DNA of 64,000 nt from Hyphomicrobiales bacterium (GTDB lineage: Bacteria > Pseudomonadota > Alphaproteobacteria > Rhizobiales > Rhizobiaceae). The stretch spans positions 246,001 to 310,000 of the forward strand of contig UCIA01000003.1 of assembly GCA_900472295.1 (NCBI GenBank). Direction: 5' to 3'. The notes beneath the pieces were generated by a model. It had not been told where the DNA came from. It did no database searches and saw nothing but the letters and a program-made list of their open reading frames with translations. Position 1 is the stretch's first letter. Every line of letters begins with the position of its first letter. The position numbers and the translations under genes are program-made. Shown here in pieces: positions 54,759-64,000 of this stretch.

Positions 54759-56648
54759 TCAGCTCTCGGTCGTTGCCTTGTCCGTCGCCGGCACCGGAGC
54801 CGGCTTCTCCTCGGCTCGCACTTCAGCCGTGTGCGTTTCCATTGGCTTGCGCCAGTTGCGGATAAAGGCGGAGAGACGATCGCCGATCTCGCCGGCGCTG
54901 AGGAACACCGGCACCCGCGCCACTGGGGCGGTCGGCTCGAAAGACAGGCCGAGGCCTGATATCTTGCCCTTGTCGTCGACGTCGCGAACAATCAGCTCGA
55001 TCTGGCCGATCAGCACGCGGTCGGCATATTCGGCGTGGCCGCCTAGCCGCGCCGTCACCAGCGCACCGACGGTGAGCTTCTGCTCGGCCTCGCTCAGGCC
55101 CGGCGTGTAGGCAGCTTCCAGCTCGGCGGCCGAGCGGGCCGGGTCGACGGCGAATGCGCCGAAGAAATCGGCATCCTCGGGGTCGACAACGGCGCGGCTG
55201 GCGAACAATTTGTCGAGCAGGCGCGGATAGCGGTCGGGCACGAAGATGTAGACTTGGTCGCCGGCGGCGAGCCTGCCCATGTCCTGGAAGCGCATCGAGC
55301 GGCCGTCGCGCAGCACCAGCGAAGGCCGCGCCCAGCGCGGGATGCGCTCGCCGCGCGCCACTGGGCTGCCGGGCGCGACGCGGTAGGCGAGAAGCTCATG
55401 ATGGGCCGAGCCCGGAAGTTCGAGCTCGACCTTGTCGAGCGGTCCGAGCCTCGCCGGCACGATCAGGCCGAGCCGGCGCGCCAGGGGGCCGACCGTCCAG
55501 CCTTGCACCACCAGCGACACTAGCACGATGATGAAGGCGACATTGAAGATGAGGCGGCCGTTCTCCAGACCGCCGAGCAGCGGGGTGATGGCGAGCAGGA
55601 TCGACACCGCGCCGCGCAGGCCGACCCAGGACACGAAGGCAACCTCGGGACGTGGCAGGCGGAACGGGATCAGGCAGAGCCAGACGGCGACCGGGCGCGC
55701 GACAAACATCAGGAACAGGCCAAGCAGCACCGCCGGCACCATGATCGCCGGGAATTGCGAGGGCGTCGCGAACAGGCCGAGGATCAGGAACATGATGATC
55801 TGCGCCAGCCACGACATGCCGTCCTGAAAGCGCTTGAGGATGGTGACGGCGCGGATGTCGGAATTGCCGGCAATCAGCCCGGCAATATAGACCGCCAGGA
55901 AGCCCGAGCCGCCGATGGCGCCGGCGGCGGCAAACACCATCAGCGACAAGGTCAGCACGAAGATCGGCAGCAGGCCGTGGTCGAGATTGAGCCGGTCGAC
56001 GAGGCGCACGATGCCCATGCCGCCCAGCACACCGACGACAGCGCCGAGGCCCATATTGAGCAGGAAACCGAGGATCAGGTCGGTGACCAGCACATGGGTC
56101 TCGGGATTGGCGTGGGCGGCGATGATCTCGACCAGCGTGATGGTCAGGAAGATGGCGATCGGGTCGTTGGTGCCGGATTCGACTTCGAGCGTGGCGCGCA
56201 CGCGTTCGCGCAGATTGATCTCGCCGGCGCGCAGCAGGAAGAACACCGCGGCCGCATCTGTCGAAGCGACGGCGGCGCCCAGCAGGAAGGATTCCAGCCA
56301 GCTGAGGTCGAGCAGGTAATAGGCGGCGGCGCCGAACAGGCCGGTGGTCAGGATGACGCCGAAGGTTGCCAGCGACAGCGCCGGCCCGGCCGCCTGGCGA
56401 AGCGCGTTGAGCGGCGTGCCGAAACCGGAATCGAACAGGATGACGGCCAACGCCAGTGAGCCGGCAAAATAAGCCACGCGCGCATTGTCGAATTCGATGC
56501 CGAGACCATCGACGCCGCTGGCGAGGCCGATACAGAGGAACAAGAGCAGCAGCGGGGCGCCGAAGCGGAAGGCGATCAGGCTCGAAAACGCTGCGGCGAC
56601 GACAAGCGCTGTGCCGACCAGCGTGACGAGATAGATCGCATGCTCCAT
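54759..56648 (-). CDS. CPA1-type potassium/proton antiporter
   Basis: A 629-residue inner-membrane protein read from the ATG at 56648. About 12 spans fill residues 5-390, including [15 protein letters not shown] and [17 protein letters not shown] with the Asp residues used in cation/proton exchange, and [14 protein letters not shown]. The cytosolic part (~400-600) has a TrkA-C/CorC-like layout ([20 protein letters not shown]), as in NhaP2/CvrA potassium/proton antiporters. Its position between gap and pgk is unexpected. Confidence 0.9.
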   Translation of the reverse strand: MEHAIYLVTLVGTALVVAAAFSSLIAFRFGAPLLLLFLCIGLASGVDGLGIEFDNARVAYFAGSLALAVILFDSGFGTPLNALRQAAGPALSLATFGVILTTGLFGAAAYYLLDLSWLESFLLGAAVASTDAAAVFFLLRAGEINLRERVRATLEVESGTNDPIAIFLTITLVEIIAAHANPETHVLVTDLILGFLLNMGLGAVVGVLGGMGIVRLVDRLNLDHGLLPIFVLTLSLMVFAAAGAIGGSGFLAVYIAGLIAGNSDIRAVTILKRFQDGMSWLAQIIMFLILGLFATPSQFPAIMVPAVLLGLFLMFVARPVAVWLCLIPFRLPRPEVAFVSWVGLRGAVSILLAITPLLGGLENGRLIFNVAFIIVLVSLVVQGWTVGPLARRLGLIVPARLGPLDKVELELPGSAHHELLAYRVAPGSPVARGERIPRWARPSLVLRDGRSMRFQDMGRLAAGDQVYIFVPDRYPRLLDKLFASRAVVDPEDADFFGAFAVDPARSAAELEAAYTPGLSEAEQKLTVGALVTARLGGHAEYADRVLIGQIELIVRDVDDKGKISGLGLSFEPTAPVARVPVFLSAGEIGDRLSAFIRNWRKPMETHTAEVRAEEKPAPVPATDKATTES

Positions 56649-56789
56649 CCGTGATTTGCCCCTCGAATTCCTCTTCTTCCGATTTACGGGAGAGTGGGGC
56701 GTAGGCATGGCCAGCGCAAGGCGCAAGGATGGCTTTTTGGCATATGCCGCTGATTTTCTGAACGGCGGGGCCGCTCCTGCTCCGGCAAA

Positions 56790-56820
56790 TGAAAACGCCC
56801 GGACAAAGCCGGGCGTTTCA
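56790..56820 (-). terminator. Intrinsic terminator of gap
   Basis: AAACGCCCGG / CCGGGCGTTT, a perfect 10-bp stem with a 6-nt loop, 26 bp after the gap stop on the minus strand. The antiporter gene therefore probably has its own promoter. Confidence 0.9.
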
Positions 56821-56844
56821 AAGCTGCGAGGCCGTGCCGTCGGA

Positions 56845-57855
56845 TCAGGCGATGGTCTTGCCGAAGGCGACCGCGGTGTCGCCCATGCGGTTGGAGAAGC
56901 CCCATTCATTGTCGTACCAGGACAGCACCGAAACGAAGTTGCCGTCCATGACCTTGGTCTGGTCGAGCGCCATGATCGAAGAGCGCGGATCGTGGTTGAA
57001 GTCGATCGAGACATTCGGATGATGGGTGACGCCAAGAATGCCCTTGAGCTTGCCGTTGGAGGCAGCGATCACCGCTTCGTTGATTTCCTGCACGGTGGTG
57101 GCGCGCTTGGCGATGAACTTGAAGTCGACCACCGAGACGTTCGGGGTCGGCACGCGGATCGAGATGCCGTCGAGCTTGCCCTTGAGGTCGGGCAGCACGA
57201 GGCCGATCGCCTTGGCGGCGCCGGTCGAGGTCGGGATCTGCGACAGTGCCGCAGCACGGGCGCGGTAGAGATCCTTGTGCATGGTGTCCAGCGTCGGCTG
57301 GTCGCCCGTGTAGGAATGGATCGTCGTCATCATGCCTTTTTCGATGCCGACGGTCTCGTGCAGCACGGCGGCCAGCGGCGCCAGGCAGTTGGTGGTGCAG
57401 GACGCATTCGAGATGACGATGTGGTCCTTGGTCAGCTGGTCGTGGTTGATGCCGTAGACGACGGTGAGGTCTGCACCTTCGGCCGGCGCCGAAACGATGA
57501 CGCGCTTGGCGCCTGCGGTCAGATGCGCGGCGGCCTTGTCGCGGGCAGTGAAGATGCCGGTGCATTCGAGCGCGATGTCGATGCCGAGTTCCTTCCACGG
57601 CAGCGTTGCCGGGTCCTTGATCGCGGTGACCTTGAAGGTCTCCTTGCCGACGGTGATCTGATCGCCGGAGACCGACACTTCATGCGGGAAGCGGCCATGC
57701 ACGCTGTCGTAGCGCAGCAGGTGGGCATTGGTCTCGACTGGGCCGAGATCGTTGACGGCGACGACGTCGATGTCCTTGCGGCCGGATTCATGGATGGCGC
57801 GCAGGATGTTGCGGCCGATGCGGCCAAATCCGTTGATGGCAACTCTGACGGTCAT
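56845..57855 (-). CDS. gap: Glyceraldehyde-3-phosphate dehydrogenase
   Basis: A 336-residue enzyme read from the ATG at 57855 after [18 protein letters not shown] (7-16) binds NAD, and [12 protein letters not shown] contains catalytic Cys153. It oxidises glyceraldehyde-3-phosphate with phosphate. The length is standard. It lies between tkt and the antiporter and is terminated by a strong hairpin. Confidence 0.97.
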   Translation of the reverse strand: MTVRVAINGFGRIGRNILRAIHESGRKDIDVVAVNDLGPVETNAHLLRYDSVHGRFPHEVSVSGDQITVGKETFKVTAIKDPATLPWKELGIDIALECTGIFTARDKAAAHLTAGAKRVIVSAPAEGADLTVVYGINHDQLTKDHIVISNASCTTNCLAPLAAVLHETVGIEKGMMTTIHSYTGDQPTLDTMHKDLYRARAAALSQIPTSTGAAKAIGLVLPDLKGKLDGISIRVPTPNVSVVDFKFIAKRATTVQEINEAVIAASNGKLKGILGVTHHPNVSIDFNHDPRSSIMALDQTKVMDGNFVSVLSWYDNEWGFSNRMGDTAVAFGKTIA

Positions 57856-57966
57856 TTTACTCTCCCTGGGAGCTCTAAAGGCGGCAGATAGGTCCGCAGC
57901 TTCATAGCGGCGGATGGCACAAGAATCCAGCCGCTGACGGCTAAATTTAAATCGATTAGGTTGGTC

Positions 57967-58003
57967 CAGTCCCGCGAAACCGCCTTGGCGGTTCGCGGGA
58001 CTG
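57967..58003 (-). terminator. Long hairpin after tkt
   Basis: CAGTCCCGCGAA(A)CCGCC pairs with GGCGGTTCGCGGGACTG, about 17 base pairs with a single bulged A and a 2-nt loop, 10 bp after the tkt stop. It has no strong T-run, so termination or mRNA end protection are both possible. Confidence 0.65.
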
Positions 58004-58013
58004 CACTCTGATC

Positions 58014-60005
58014 TTACTTGGCGTGCAGGCGGGCTTCCGCTGCCTTGGCCGCGGCTTCGGCGGTGATGCCGAAATGCGGATAGAGCTGCTCGATGGTGCC
58101 CGATGCGCCGAAGCCATGCATGCCGATGAAGATGCCGTCGGAGCCGATCAGGTGATCCCAGCCTTGGCGGATGCCGGCCTCGATCGCCATCTTGATCGGC
58201 GCATTGCCGATGGTCTTTTTGCGGTAGGCGTCGCTCTGCTGGTCGAACAGTTCGAAGCAAGGCACCGACACCACGCGGGTCGGGTGGCCGTGCTTTTCCA
58301 GCAGATCACGGGCGCCGAGCGCGATCTCGATCTCGGAGCCGGTGGCAAAGATCGTCACCGCCGCTTCGCCGCTGGCCGCGGCCAACTCGTAGGCGCCCTG
58401 GCTCGACAGGTTCTTGGCCGAATGCTCGGTGCGCACCGTCGGCAGGTTCTGGCGGGTCAGCGCCAGGGTCGACGGGGTCTTTTCCGATTCAAGCGCGATC
58501 TGCCAGCATTCGGCGGTCTCCACCGCGTCGGCCGGACGGAAGACATTGTGGTTGGGGATGGCGCGCAGCGCCGCCAGATGCTCGACCGGCTGGTGGGTCG
58601 GGCCGTCTTCGCCCAGACCGATGGAATCATGGGTCATGACGAAGATCGAGCGGATGCCCATCAGCGAAGCAAGGCGCATCGACGGACGCGCATAGTCGGA
58701 GAAGCACATGAAGGTGCCGCCATAGGCGATGAGGCCGCCATGCAGCGTCAGGCCGTTGAGTGCGGCGGCCATGCCATGCTCGCGAATGCCGTAGTGGACA
58801 TAACGCTGGCCGTAGTCGTCCGGCGTGATGTTCTTGGTCTGGCTGGTCTTGGTGTTGTTGGAGCCGGTGAGGTCGGCGGAGCCGCCGATGGTTTCCGGCA
58901 CCGCGCCATTGATTATCTCCAGCGCCATTTCCGACGATTTGCGGGTGGCGACCTTCGGCTTGTCGGCGGACAGCTTCTTCTTGTAGTCGGCGATGACGGC
59001 GTCGAAATTCGACGGCAGCTTGCCGGCGAGGCGACGCTCGAACTCGGCCTTCAGCTTGGGCTCGGCCTTGGCCAGACGTCCTTCCCACTCGGCGCGCGAC
59101 TTGGCGCCGGCTTTGCCGGCGGAGCGCCAGGCGTCGAGGATGTCGGCCGGGATATCGAAGGGCGGCGAGTCCCAGTTGAAGAACTTGCGCGCGCCGGCGA
59201 TCTCGTCGGCGCCGAGTGGCGAGCCGTGCGCCTTGTTGGTGCCGGCCTTGGTCGGGGCGCCGAAACCGATGGTCGTCTTGCAGGCGATCATCGTCGGCTT
59301 GTCGGAGTGGCGGGCGGCTTCGATTGCGTAGGCGATGGCTTCGGGATCGGTGCCGTCGATATGGCTGGCGTTCCAGCCCGAGGCCTTGAAGCGGGCAACC
59401 TGATCGGTGTTGTCGGCAAGCGAGACCGGGCCGTCGATCGAGATGTTGTTGTTGTCCCAGAAGACGATCAGCTTGTTGAGCTTGAGATGCCCGGCAAGCG
59501 CGATGGCTTCCTGCGAAACACCTTCCATCAGGCAGCCGTCGCCGGCCAACACATAGGTGTAGTGGCTGACGAGGTCGTTGCCGAAGGCGGCGTTCATGAT
59601 GCGCTCGCCGAGTGCGAAGCCGACCGAATTGGCAAGGCCCTGGCCAAGCGGGCCGGTCGTCGTCTCGATGCCGGTAGCGTGGCCGTATTCGGGGTGACCG
59701 GCGGTCTTCGAACCGAGCTGGCGGAAGTTCTTGATCTGGTCGAGGGTCATGTCCTCGTAGCCCGTCAGGTGCAGCAGCGAATAGAGCAGCATCGAGCCGT
59801 GGCCTGCCGACAGGATGAAACGGTCGCGGTCGGGCCAATGCGGGGCCTTCGGATCGTACTTCAGGAATTTCGTGAACAGCACGGTGGCGATGTCGGCGCA
59901 GCCCATGGGCAGGCCGGGATGGCCGGAGTTCGCCTTCTCGACGGCGTCCATGGAGAGAAAACGGATCGCATTGGCCATCCGGTCATGTTGTTCGCGCGAC
60001 GTCAT
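58014..60005 (-). CDS. tkt: Transketolase
   Basis: A 663-residue thiamine diphosphate enzyme read from the ATG at 60005 ([20 protein letters not shown]). Features are [40 protein letters not shown] with the ThDP motif, and [20 protein letters not shown]. It moves two-carbon ketol units in the pentose phosphate pathway. First gene of the central carbon series on this strand, divergent from the DUF4164-zapA pair. Confidence 0.97.
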   Translation of the reverse strand: MTSREQHDRMANAIRFLSMDAVEKANSGHPGLPMGCADIATVLFTKFLKYDPKAPHWPDRDRFILSAGHGSMLLYSLLHLTGYEDMTLDQIKNFRQLGSKTAGHPEYGHATGIETTTGPLGQGLANSVGFALGERIMNAAFGNDLVSHYTYVLAGDGCLMEGVSQEAIALAGHLKLNKLIVFWDNNNISIDGPVSLADNTDQVARFKASGWNASHIDGTDPEAIAYAIEAARHSDKPTMIACKTTIGFGAPTKAGTNKAHGSPLGADEIAGARKFFNWDSPPFDIPADILDAWRSAGKAGAKSRAEWEGRLAKAEPKLKAEFERRLAGKLPSNFDAVIADYKKKLSADKPKVATRKSSEMALEIINGAVPETIGGSADLTGSNNTKTSQTKNITPDDYGQRYVHYGIREHGMAAALNGLTLHGGLIAYGGTFMCFSDYARPSMRLASLMGIRSIFVMTHDSIGLGEDGPTHQPVEHLAALRAIPNHNVFRPADAVETAECWQIALESEKTPSTLALTRQNLPTVRTEHSAKNLSSQGAYELAAASGEAAVTIFATGSEIEIALGARDLLEKHGHPTRVVSVPCFELFDQQSDAYRKKTIGNAPIKMAIEAGIRQGWDHLIGSDGIFIGMHGFGASGTIEQLYPHFGITAEAAAKAAEARLHAK

Positions 60006-60279
60006 GGTACCTCCGGGGTGGGGATTTGCGGGCTTGGCAGAGCCCTTGAAAGGGTGCGCGACACATAGCAGGCACGGGCTTTTAGTCAACAAATCGGCTG
60101 CACATTTGCCGGTCTTGTGATGGCTTTGAGGGCTTCATGGGGCGACCTACATTAGCGTTAGCAGGGGACAGTCGCGAGAGCTTTGTTGACGTTGCCTTCA
60201 CCCGGTGCCTAATGTTTCGCGGATAACGCGTTCTGAACGCGAAGCGATTCGGTGATGGGCAGGGCACAGGACGAAGGCC

Positions 60280-60552
60280 ATGACCGGGGAAACCACACTC
60301 AAGGAAGTCATCCACAGGCTGGGCAAAGCCATTGAGGGGCTGGAAAGCGCCGTCGCGGCCAAGCTCGAGCACGAGCGTGACTATTCCGAATCCGAGGCCG
60401 AAGTGCAGCGGATGAACGCCGACCGTTCACGGCTGGCGCAGGAGCTCGACAATTCCGAAGCCCGCGCTGAACGGCTGGAAGATGCCAACAAGGAAGTGTC
60501 GCGCCGCCTGGTGACCGCCATGGAAACCATCCGCGCGGTGCTGGACAGATAG
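60280..60552 (+). CDS. DUF4164 coiled-coil protein
   Basis: A 90-residue protein almost wholly coiled coil (LGKAIEGLESAVAAKLEHER to LEDANKEVSRRLVTAMETIR). It matches DUF4164, usually encoded directly before zapA in Rhizobiales, and it is 12 bp from zapA here. A role in division-ring assembly is inferred from that linkage. Confidence 0.88.
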   Translation: MTGETTLKEVIHRLGKAIEGLESAVAAKLEHERDYSESEAEVQRMNADRSRLAQELDNSEARAERLEDANKEVSRRLVTAMETIRAVLDR

Positions 60553-60564
60553 GAGCTGCAGGCC

Positions 60565-60930
60565 ATGGCACAGGTCACGGTTTCCATCGACGGCAAGCAG
60601 TACCGCATGGCTTGCGACGAGGGCCAGGAAGAGCACCTGATCGACCTGGCGGAACGCTTCGACCGCTATGTCTCGCATCTGAAGGATTCATTTGGCGAGA
60701 TCGGCGACCAGCGGCTCACCGTCATGGCCGGTATCATGGTCATGGACGAGCTTTCGGAACTGCAGAAGCGCGTCAAGGGCATGGAGACCGAGGTGCAGAC
60801 GTTGCGCAAGACGCGCGACGAAGCGCTGACCAAGGCCGACAAGAACGACACCGTGCTGACCAGTGCGCTCGGCGCGCTCGCCCAGCGCATGGAAGATCTG
60901 GCCACGTCGCTGGCTGTCAACAAGGCCTAA
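60565..60930 (+). CDS. zapA: Cell division protein ZapA
   Basis: A 121-residue protein with MAQVTVSIDGKQYRMACDEGQE at the start, AERFDRYV, and a C-terminal coiled coil after the LTVMAGIMVMDEL core. ZapA bundles FtsZ filaments at the division site. In the same operon as the DUF4164 gene. Confidence 0.93.
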   Translation: MAQVTVSIDGKQYRMACDEGQEEHLIDLAERFDRYVSHLKDSFGEIGDQRLTVMAGIMVMDELSELQKRVKGMETEVQTLRKTRDEALTKADKNDTVLTSALGALAQRMEDLATSLAVNKA

Positions 60931-60945
60931 ACTCAGCCTCTCCCC

Positions 60946-61026
60946 TAGGAAACGAAAGATTGTCGGGCGCCTATGACGGGTCCGTAGAACGAAAATGCTC
61001 GTTCCGCCGCCGACAAGAGTTTCCTA
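60946..61026 (+). ncRNA. Candidate structured RNA with a three-way junction
   Basis: An outer stem TAGGAAAC (60946-60953) / GTTTCCTA (61019-61026) encloses a second stem TTGTCGG (60960-60966) / CCGACAA (61010-61016). Inside are a hairpin around ACGGGTCCGT and another, GAACGA...TCGTTC (60987-61004). All pairings are exact. It lies between zapA and the peroxiredoxin gene. 6S RNA is often located after zapA in proteobacteria, but this fold is shorter and branched, so I do not call it 6S. A leader of the peroxiredoxin mRNA is the other option. Confidence 0.45.
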
Positions 61027-61129
61027 TTATCTTGCAGCCGCGATTTTTGCGCTAAGATGCGGCAATGCCGGAGCGAGGGCGCCGCCTTGGTGCTGCTCCT
61101 GACGAAATCTGTTGCAGGGGAAATCTGCC

Positions 61130-61789
61130 ATGAGCCTTCGTATCAACGACATCGCGCCGGACTTCACCGCCGAGACCTCGCAAGGGCCAATCAGCTTCCA
61201 TGACTGGATCGGCGACGGCTGGGCGATCCTGTTCAGCCACCCGAAGAACTTTACCCCGGTCTGCACCACCGAGCTTGGTACGATGGCCGGGCTCGAAGGC
61301 GAGTTCAAAAAACGCAACGTCAAGGTCATCGGCATCTCCGTCGATCCGGTTGCGAGCCACGAGAAGTGGCAGGCCGACATCAAGACGGCGACCGGCCAGA
61401 CGGTGAACTACCCGCTGATCGGCGACAAGGATCTCAAGGTCGCCAAGCTCTATGACATGCTGCCGGCGGGCGCTGGCGAGACGTCGGAAGGCCGCACGCC
61501 GGCCGACAACGCCACGGTGCGTTCGGTCTACGTCATCGGGCCGGACAAGAAGATCAAGCTGGTGCTGACCTATCCGATGACCACCGGCCGCAACTTCGAC
61601 GAGATCCTGCGCGCGGTCGATTCCATGCAGCTGACCGCCAAGCACCAGGTGGCGACGCCGGCCAACTGGAAGCAGGGCGAGGACGTCATCATCACCGCCG
61701 CCGTCTCCAACGAAGACGCGATCAAGCGCTTCGGCGCTTTTGAGACGATCCTGCCTTATCTCAGGAAGACCAAGCAGCCGTCGGCCTAG
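61130..61789 (+). CDS. 1-Cys peroxiredoxin (Prx6 type)
   Basis: A 219-residue peroxidase read from the ATG at 61130 (MSLRINDIAPDFTAET). The active site is PKNFTPVCTTE with peroxidatic Cys45, and the protein has no other cysteine, so it is the 1-Cys type that needs an external reductant. The long C-terminal domain (TYPMTTGRNFDEILR onward) is that of Prx6-class enzymes. An in-frame ATG at 61112 is less likely. Confidence 0.94.
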   Translation: MSLRINDIAPDFTAETSQGPISFHDWIGDGWAILFSHPKNFTPVCTTELGTMAGLEGEFKKRNVKVIGISVDPVASHEKWQADIKTATGQTVNYPLIGDKDLKVAKLYDMLPAGAGETSEGRTPADNATVRSVYVIGPDKKIKLVLTYPMTTGRNFDEILRAVDSMQLTAKHQVATPANWKQGEDVIITAAVSNEDAIKRFGAFETILPYLRKTKQPSA

Positions 61790-61865
61790 GTTTCTTTGGA
61801 CTGGGGCGGTTTTCGACTTTTGTCCCGTTTCGGGCAAGGCGTGCTTGACTGGCGTGCTTTGCTAG

Positions 61866-62810
61866 ATGACCATGCTCTTGTTTTGTCCCGACAGAGAAAA
61901 TCATTCCTATCGGGGCGAGGGACATGGGGGCCGGACATTGGACATCGCTTCGGCCAAACCTGAGGTCACCGGCTTCTACGACAAGCCGACCGGAGCCATC
62001 CAGTATGTCGTCGCCGACCCGGCGACGAGAAGCTGCGCCATCATCGACCCGATCCTCGACTTCGACGAAAAGTCGGGCGCGACGGCGACGAAGAATGCCG
62101 ACGCCCTGCTCGATTTCATCCGGGAAGACGGGCTGGAGCTCGAGTGGATCCTCGACACCCACCCGCATGCCGACCATTTCTCGGCCGCGCATTATCTCCA
62201 TGAAAAGACCGGCGCACCGACGGCGATCGGCGATAAGATCGTCGAGGTTCAGAAACTGTGGAAGACGATCTACAACTGGCCGGATTTTCCCGCCGACGGT
62301 TCGCAGTGGGACCGGCTGTTTGGGGAAGGTGAGACGTTCGTTGTCGGCAGCCTTCCGGTGAAGGTGCTGTTTTCGCCCGGCCATACGCTGGCCTCGATCA
62401 CCTATGTCATCGGCAACGCCGCCTTCGTCCATGACACGTTGTTCATGCCGGATAGCGGCACTGCGCGGGCGGACTTTCCCGGCGGCAGTGCCGCTCGGCT
62501 GTGGCATTCGATCCAGGGCATTCTGACGCTGCCGGACGACACGCGGGTCTTTGTCGGCCACGACTATCAGGCCGGCGGGCGAGAGCCGCGTTGGGAGAGC
62601 ACGGTTGCCGAGCAGAAGGCTACCAACATCCACCTCGTCGCGGCGCGCAGCGAGGCCGAGTTCGTCGCTTTGCGCGAAGCGCGCGACAAGACATTGCCGA
62701 TGCCGCGGCTGATCCTGCATGCGCTGCAGGTCAACATGAATGGCGGACGGCTGCCGGAGCCGGAAGCCAATGGAAGGCGGTATCTGAAGTTTCCGCTGGA
62801 TGGGTTGTGA
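61866..62810 (+). CDS. ETHE1-like metallo-beta-lactamase-fold hydrolase
   Basis: Up to 314 residues. The metal site is THPHADHF (H-x-H-x-D-H), with FSPGHTLASITYV and VFVGHDYQAGG supplying further His/Asp ligands. This order matches ETHE1/Blh-type persulfide dioxygenases and related glyoxalase II-like proteins. The family norm begins near AKPEVTGFYDKPTGAIQYVV, so the true start may be the TTG at 61938 rather than the ATG at 61866, which has no ribosome site. A sulfide-detoxifying role is likely but not proven. Confidence 0.85.
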   Translation: MTMLLFCPDRENHSYRGEGHGGRTLDIASAKPEVTGFYDKPTGAIQYVVADPATRSCAIIDPILDFDEKSGATATKNADALLDFIREDGLELEWILDTHPHADHFSAAHYLHEKTGAPTAIGDKIVEVQKLWKTIYNWPDFPADGSQWDRLFGEGETFVVGSLPVKVLFSPGHTLASITYVIGNAAFVHDTLFMPDSGTARADFPGGSAARLWHSIQGILTLPDDTRVFVGHDYQAGGREPRWESTVAEQKATNIHLVAARSEAEFVALREARDKTLPMPRLILHALQVNMNGGRLPEPEANGRRYLKFPLDGL

Positions 62811-62827
62811 GGGACTCAAATCTTGGT

Positions 62828-63035
62828 TCCTCGCCCCACGCAGTGGGGAGAGGTGGCTCGGCGAAGCCGAGACGGAGAGGGGAGCAACGCCGGCGAAGCC
62901 AAAGCCGGTACAAGATAAGGCATCGTGAGAAGCAGGATTGGGACCGATGAGTGCAACGCCCAATCGCTGTGCTGCCCCCTCTCCGTCTCGGGCTTCGCCC
63001 GAGCCACCTCTCCCCCGCTTTGCGGGGGCGAGGAA
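62828..63035. repeat. Pair of inverted ~60-bp intergenic repeats
   Basis: Unit 1 (62828-62885) and unit 2 (62973-63035, opposite orientation) share CTCGCCCC...GGGGAGAGGTGGCTCGG(G)CGAAGCC(C)GAGACGGAGAGGGG. Each contains its own small palindromes (CCCCACGCAGTGGGG; GCTCGGCGAAGCCGAG). They fill most of the 305-bp gap 62811-63115, in which I see no gene. Confidence 0.8.
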
Positions 63036-63115
63036 GCGCCAATCGCGAAGGCCGAACACAAAAAAACGGCGCCGGTTTCCCGACGCCGCCTTTTGTTTCG
63101 TACTCGAACCCGGCC

Positions 63116-64000
63116 TTAAGCCGCCGGTTGCGCCTCAATGGTGCGCAATGCCTGCATCTGGCGCTTGGCGGCGGCCTTGACCGCGTCCTGCACCTTCTCG
63201 AAGGCGCGCACCTCGATCTGGCGCACGCGCTCGCGGCTGATGTCGAACTCGGCCGACAGCTCTTCCAGCGTCAGCGGCTCTTCGGCGAGGCGACGCGCCT
63301 CGAAGATGCGCCGCTCGCGCTCGTTGAGCACGGCCAGCGCGCCCGACAGCATGCCGCGCCGGTTCTCCAGCTCATCCTGCTCGATCAGCATGTCTTCCTG
63401 GCTTTCGTGGTCGTCGACCAGCCAGTCCTGCCATTCGCCGGATTCACCTTCGCTGGCGCGGATCGGCGCGTTCAGCGAAGCGTCGCCCGACAGGCGGCGG
63501 TTCATCGACACGACTTCGGCCTCGGAGACATTCAGCCTGGTGGCGATCTCGGTGATCTGGTCGGGCTTGAGGTCGCCGTCGTCAAGCGCCTGGATCTTGC
63601 CCTTCACCTTGCGCAGGTTGAAGAACAGGCGCTTCTGATTGGCGGTCGTGCCCATCTTGACCAGGCTCCACGAGCGCAGGATGTACTCCTGGATCGAGGC
63701 CTTGATCCACCACATGGCGTAGGTCGCGAGGCGGAAGCCACGCTCGGGTTCGAATTTCTTGACAGCCTGCATCAGGCCGACATTGCCTTCCGAGATCACT
63801 TCGCCGATCGGCAGGCCGTAGCCGCGATAGCCCATGGCAATCTTGGCAACGAGCCGAAGGTGGCTGGTGACGAGCTTGTGCGCAGCGCTGGTGTCTTCAT
63901 GCTCGGCGTAACGCTTGGCGAGCATGTACTCTTCCTGCGGCTGAAGCATAGGAAAGCGGCGGATTTCTTCCAGGTAGCGGCTGAGGCCGCCTTCGCCGGA
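63116..64000 (-). CDS. rpoH: RNA polymerase sigma-32-type factor RpoH (5' end beyond window)
   Basis: Reads in from the right edge; the visible part starts SGEGGLSRYLEEIRRFPMLQ and ends AQPAA. Region 2 is LRLVAKIAMGYRGYGLPIGE to ATYAMWWIKASIQEYILRSW, followed by the RpoH-typical MGTTANQKRLFFNLRKVKGK; region 4 is LTLEELSAEFDISRERVRQI. RpoH directs heat-shock transcription. Rhizobia often have two rpoH genes; which one this is cannot be told. The first ~10 residues are missing. Confidence 0.94.
   Translation of the reverse strand, partial: SGEGGLSRYLEEIRRFPMLQPQEEYMLAKRYAEHEDTSAAHKLVTSHLRLVAKIAMGYRGYGLPIGEVISEGNVGLMQAVKKFEPERGFRLATYAMWWIKASIQEYILRSWSLVKMGTTANQKRLFFNLRKVKGKIQALDDGDLKPDQITEIATRLNVSEAEVVSMNRRLSGDASLNAPIRASEGESGEWQDWLVDDHESQEDMLIEQDELENRRGMLSGALAVLNERERRIFEARRLAEEPLTLEELSAEFDISRERVRQIEVRAFEKVQDAVKAAAKRQMQALRTIEAQPAA

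Noticed and set aside
58023..60068. A 681-codon plus-strand frame opposite transketolase
   Set aside because: Mirror of the tkt reading frame; composition typical of a shadow frame.
60931..61129. 6S RNA gene after zapA
   Set aside because: The location fits, but the fold is an ~81-nt three-way junction rather than the ~160-nt rod with a central bubble. Kept only as an unnamed RNA candidate.
62828..63035. CRISPR-like repeats
   Set aside because: Only two units in inverted orientation, no regular spacers and no cas genes; the other intergenic repeats are likewise dispersed.

Overview
The window looks like chromosomal DNA of a Mesorhizobium-type alphaproteobacterium (Rhizobiales, Phyllobacteriaceae). 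This is inferred from high GC with dense coding, gene families typical of Rhizobiales (DUF1013/TrcR-like, DUF465, DUF1192, DUF1127, DUF4164 next to zapA, an RpoH-type sigma factor) and several mosaic palindromic intergenic repeats of rhizobial type. I saw no rRNA, tRNA, CRISPR array, transposase, phage gene or replication origin.

Layout. 1-3.1 kb: TPR protein, L36, LprI-like protein, purE-purK. 3.2-12.0 kb: two catabolic blocks on the minus strand. One is a TIM-barrel isomerase, RpiR regulator and PfkB kinase joined by 4-nt overlaps. The other is a polar amino-acid-type ABC importer with RidA and a SelA-like PLP enzyme, divergent from an IclR regulator. 12-18.9 kb: DUF465 proteins, ispG, lytic transglycosylase, a small kinase, an Stf0 sulfotransferase and a large hybrid histidine kinase. 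18.9-23 kb: an ECF41-type sigma factor with its carboxymuconolactone-decarboxylase partner and a matching promoter, then a TetR/SDR pair and an MDR reductase. 23-33.7 kb: ispA, mtgA, rpmF, an agmatinase-family gene and assorted regulators and redox enzymes.

34-44 kb is the accessory-looking part. Two convergent paralogous LuxR-type regulators flank a surface-protein block: a YadA-like trimeric adhesin, a secreted 220-aa protein, a classical autotransporter, a frameshifted gene, and a decayed copy of the 220-aa protein's tail. A 20-bp palindrome occurs three times there. Two copies sit in related ~100-bp upstream modules with identical internal spacing, one before each surface protein. This is my leading candidate for an undescribed regulatory system.

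44-52 kb: DUF1013 protein; a WYL regulator near two small genes that each carry the same long inverted-repeat operator; and a three-gene overlapping operon of a DyP-type peroxidase with two mutually related partner proteins of unknown function, the second candidate system. 52-60 kb: central carbon genes tkt, gap, pgk and fda, with a K+/H+-antiporter-like gene inserted between gap and pgk. 60-64 kb: DUF4164, zapA, a possible structured RNA, 1-Cys peroxiredoxin, an ETHE1-like hydrolase, and rpoH cut by the window edge.

All calls come from reading the sequence by eye. Family assignments rest on motifs and overall resemblance, not database searches.
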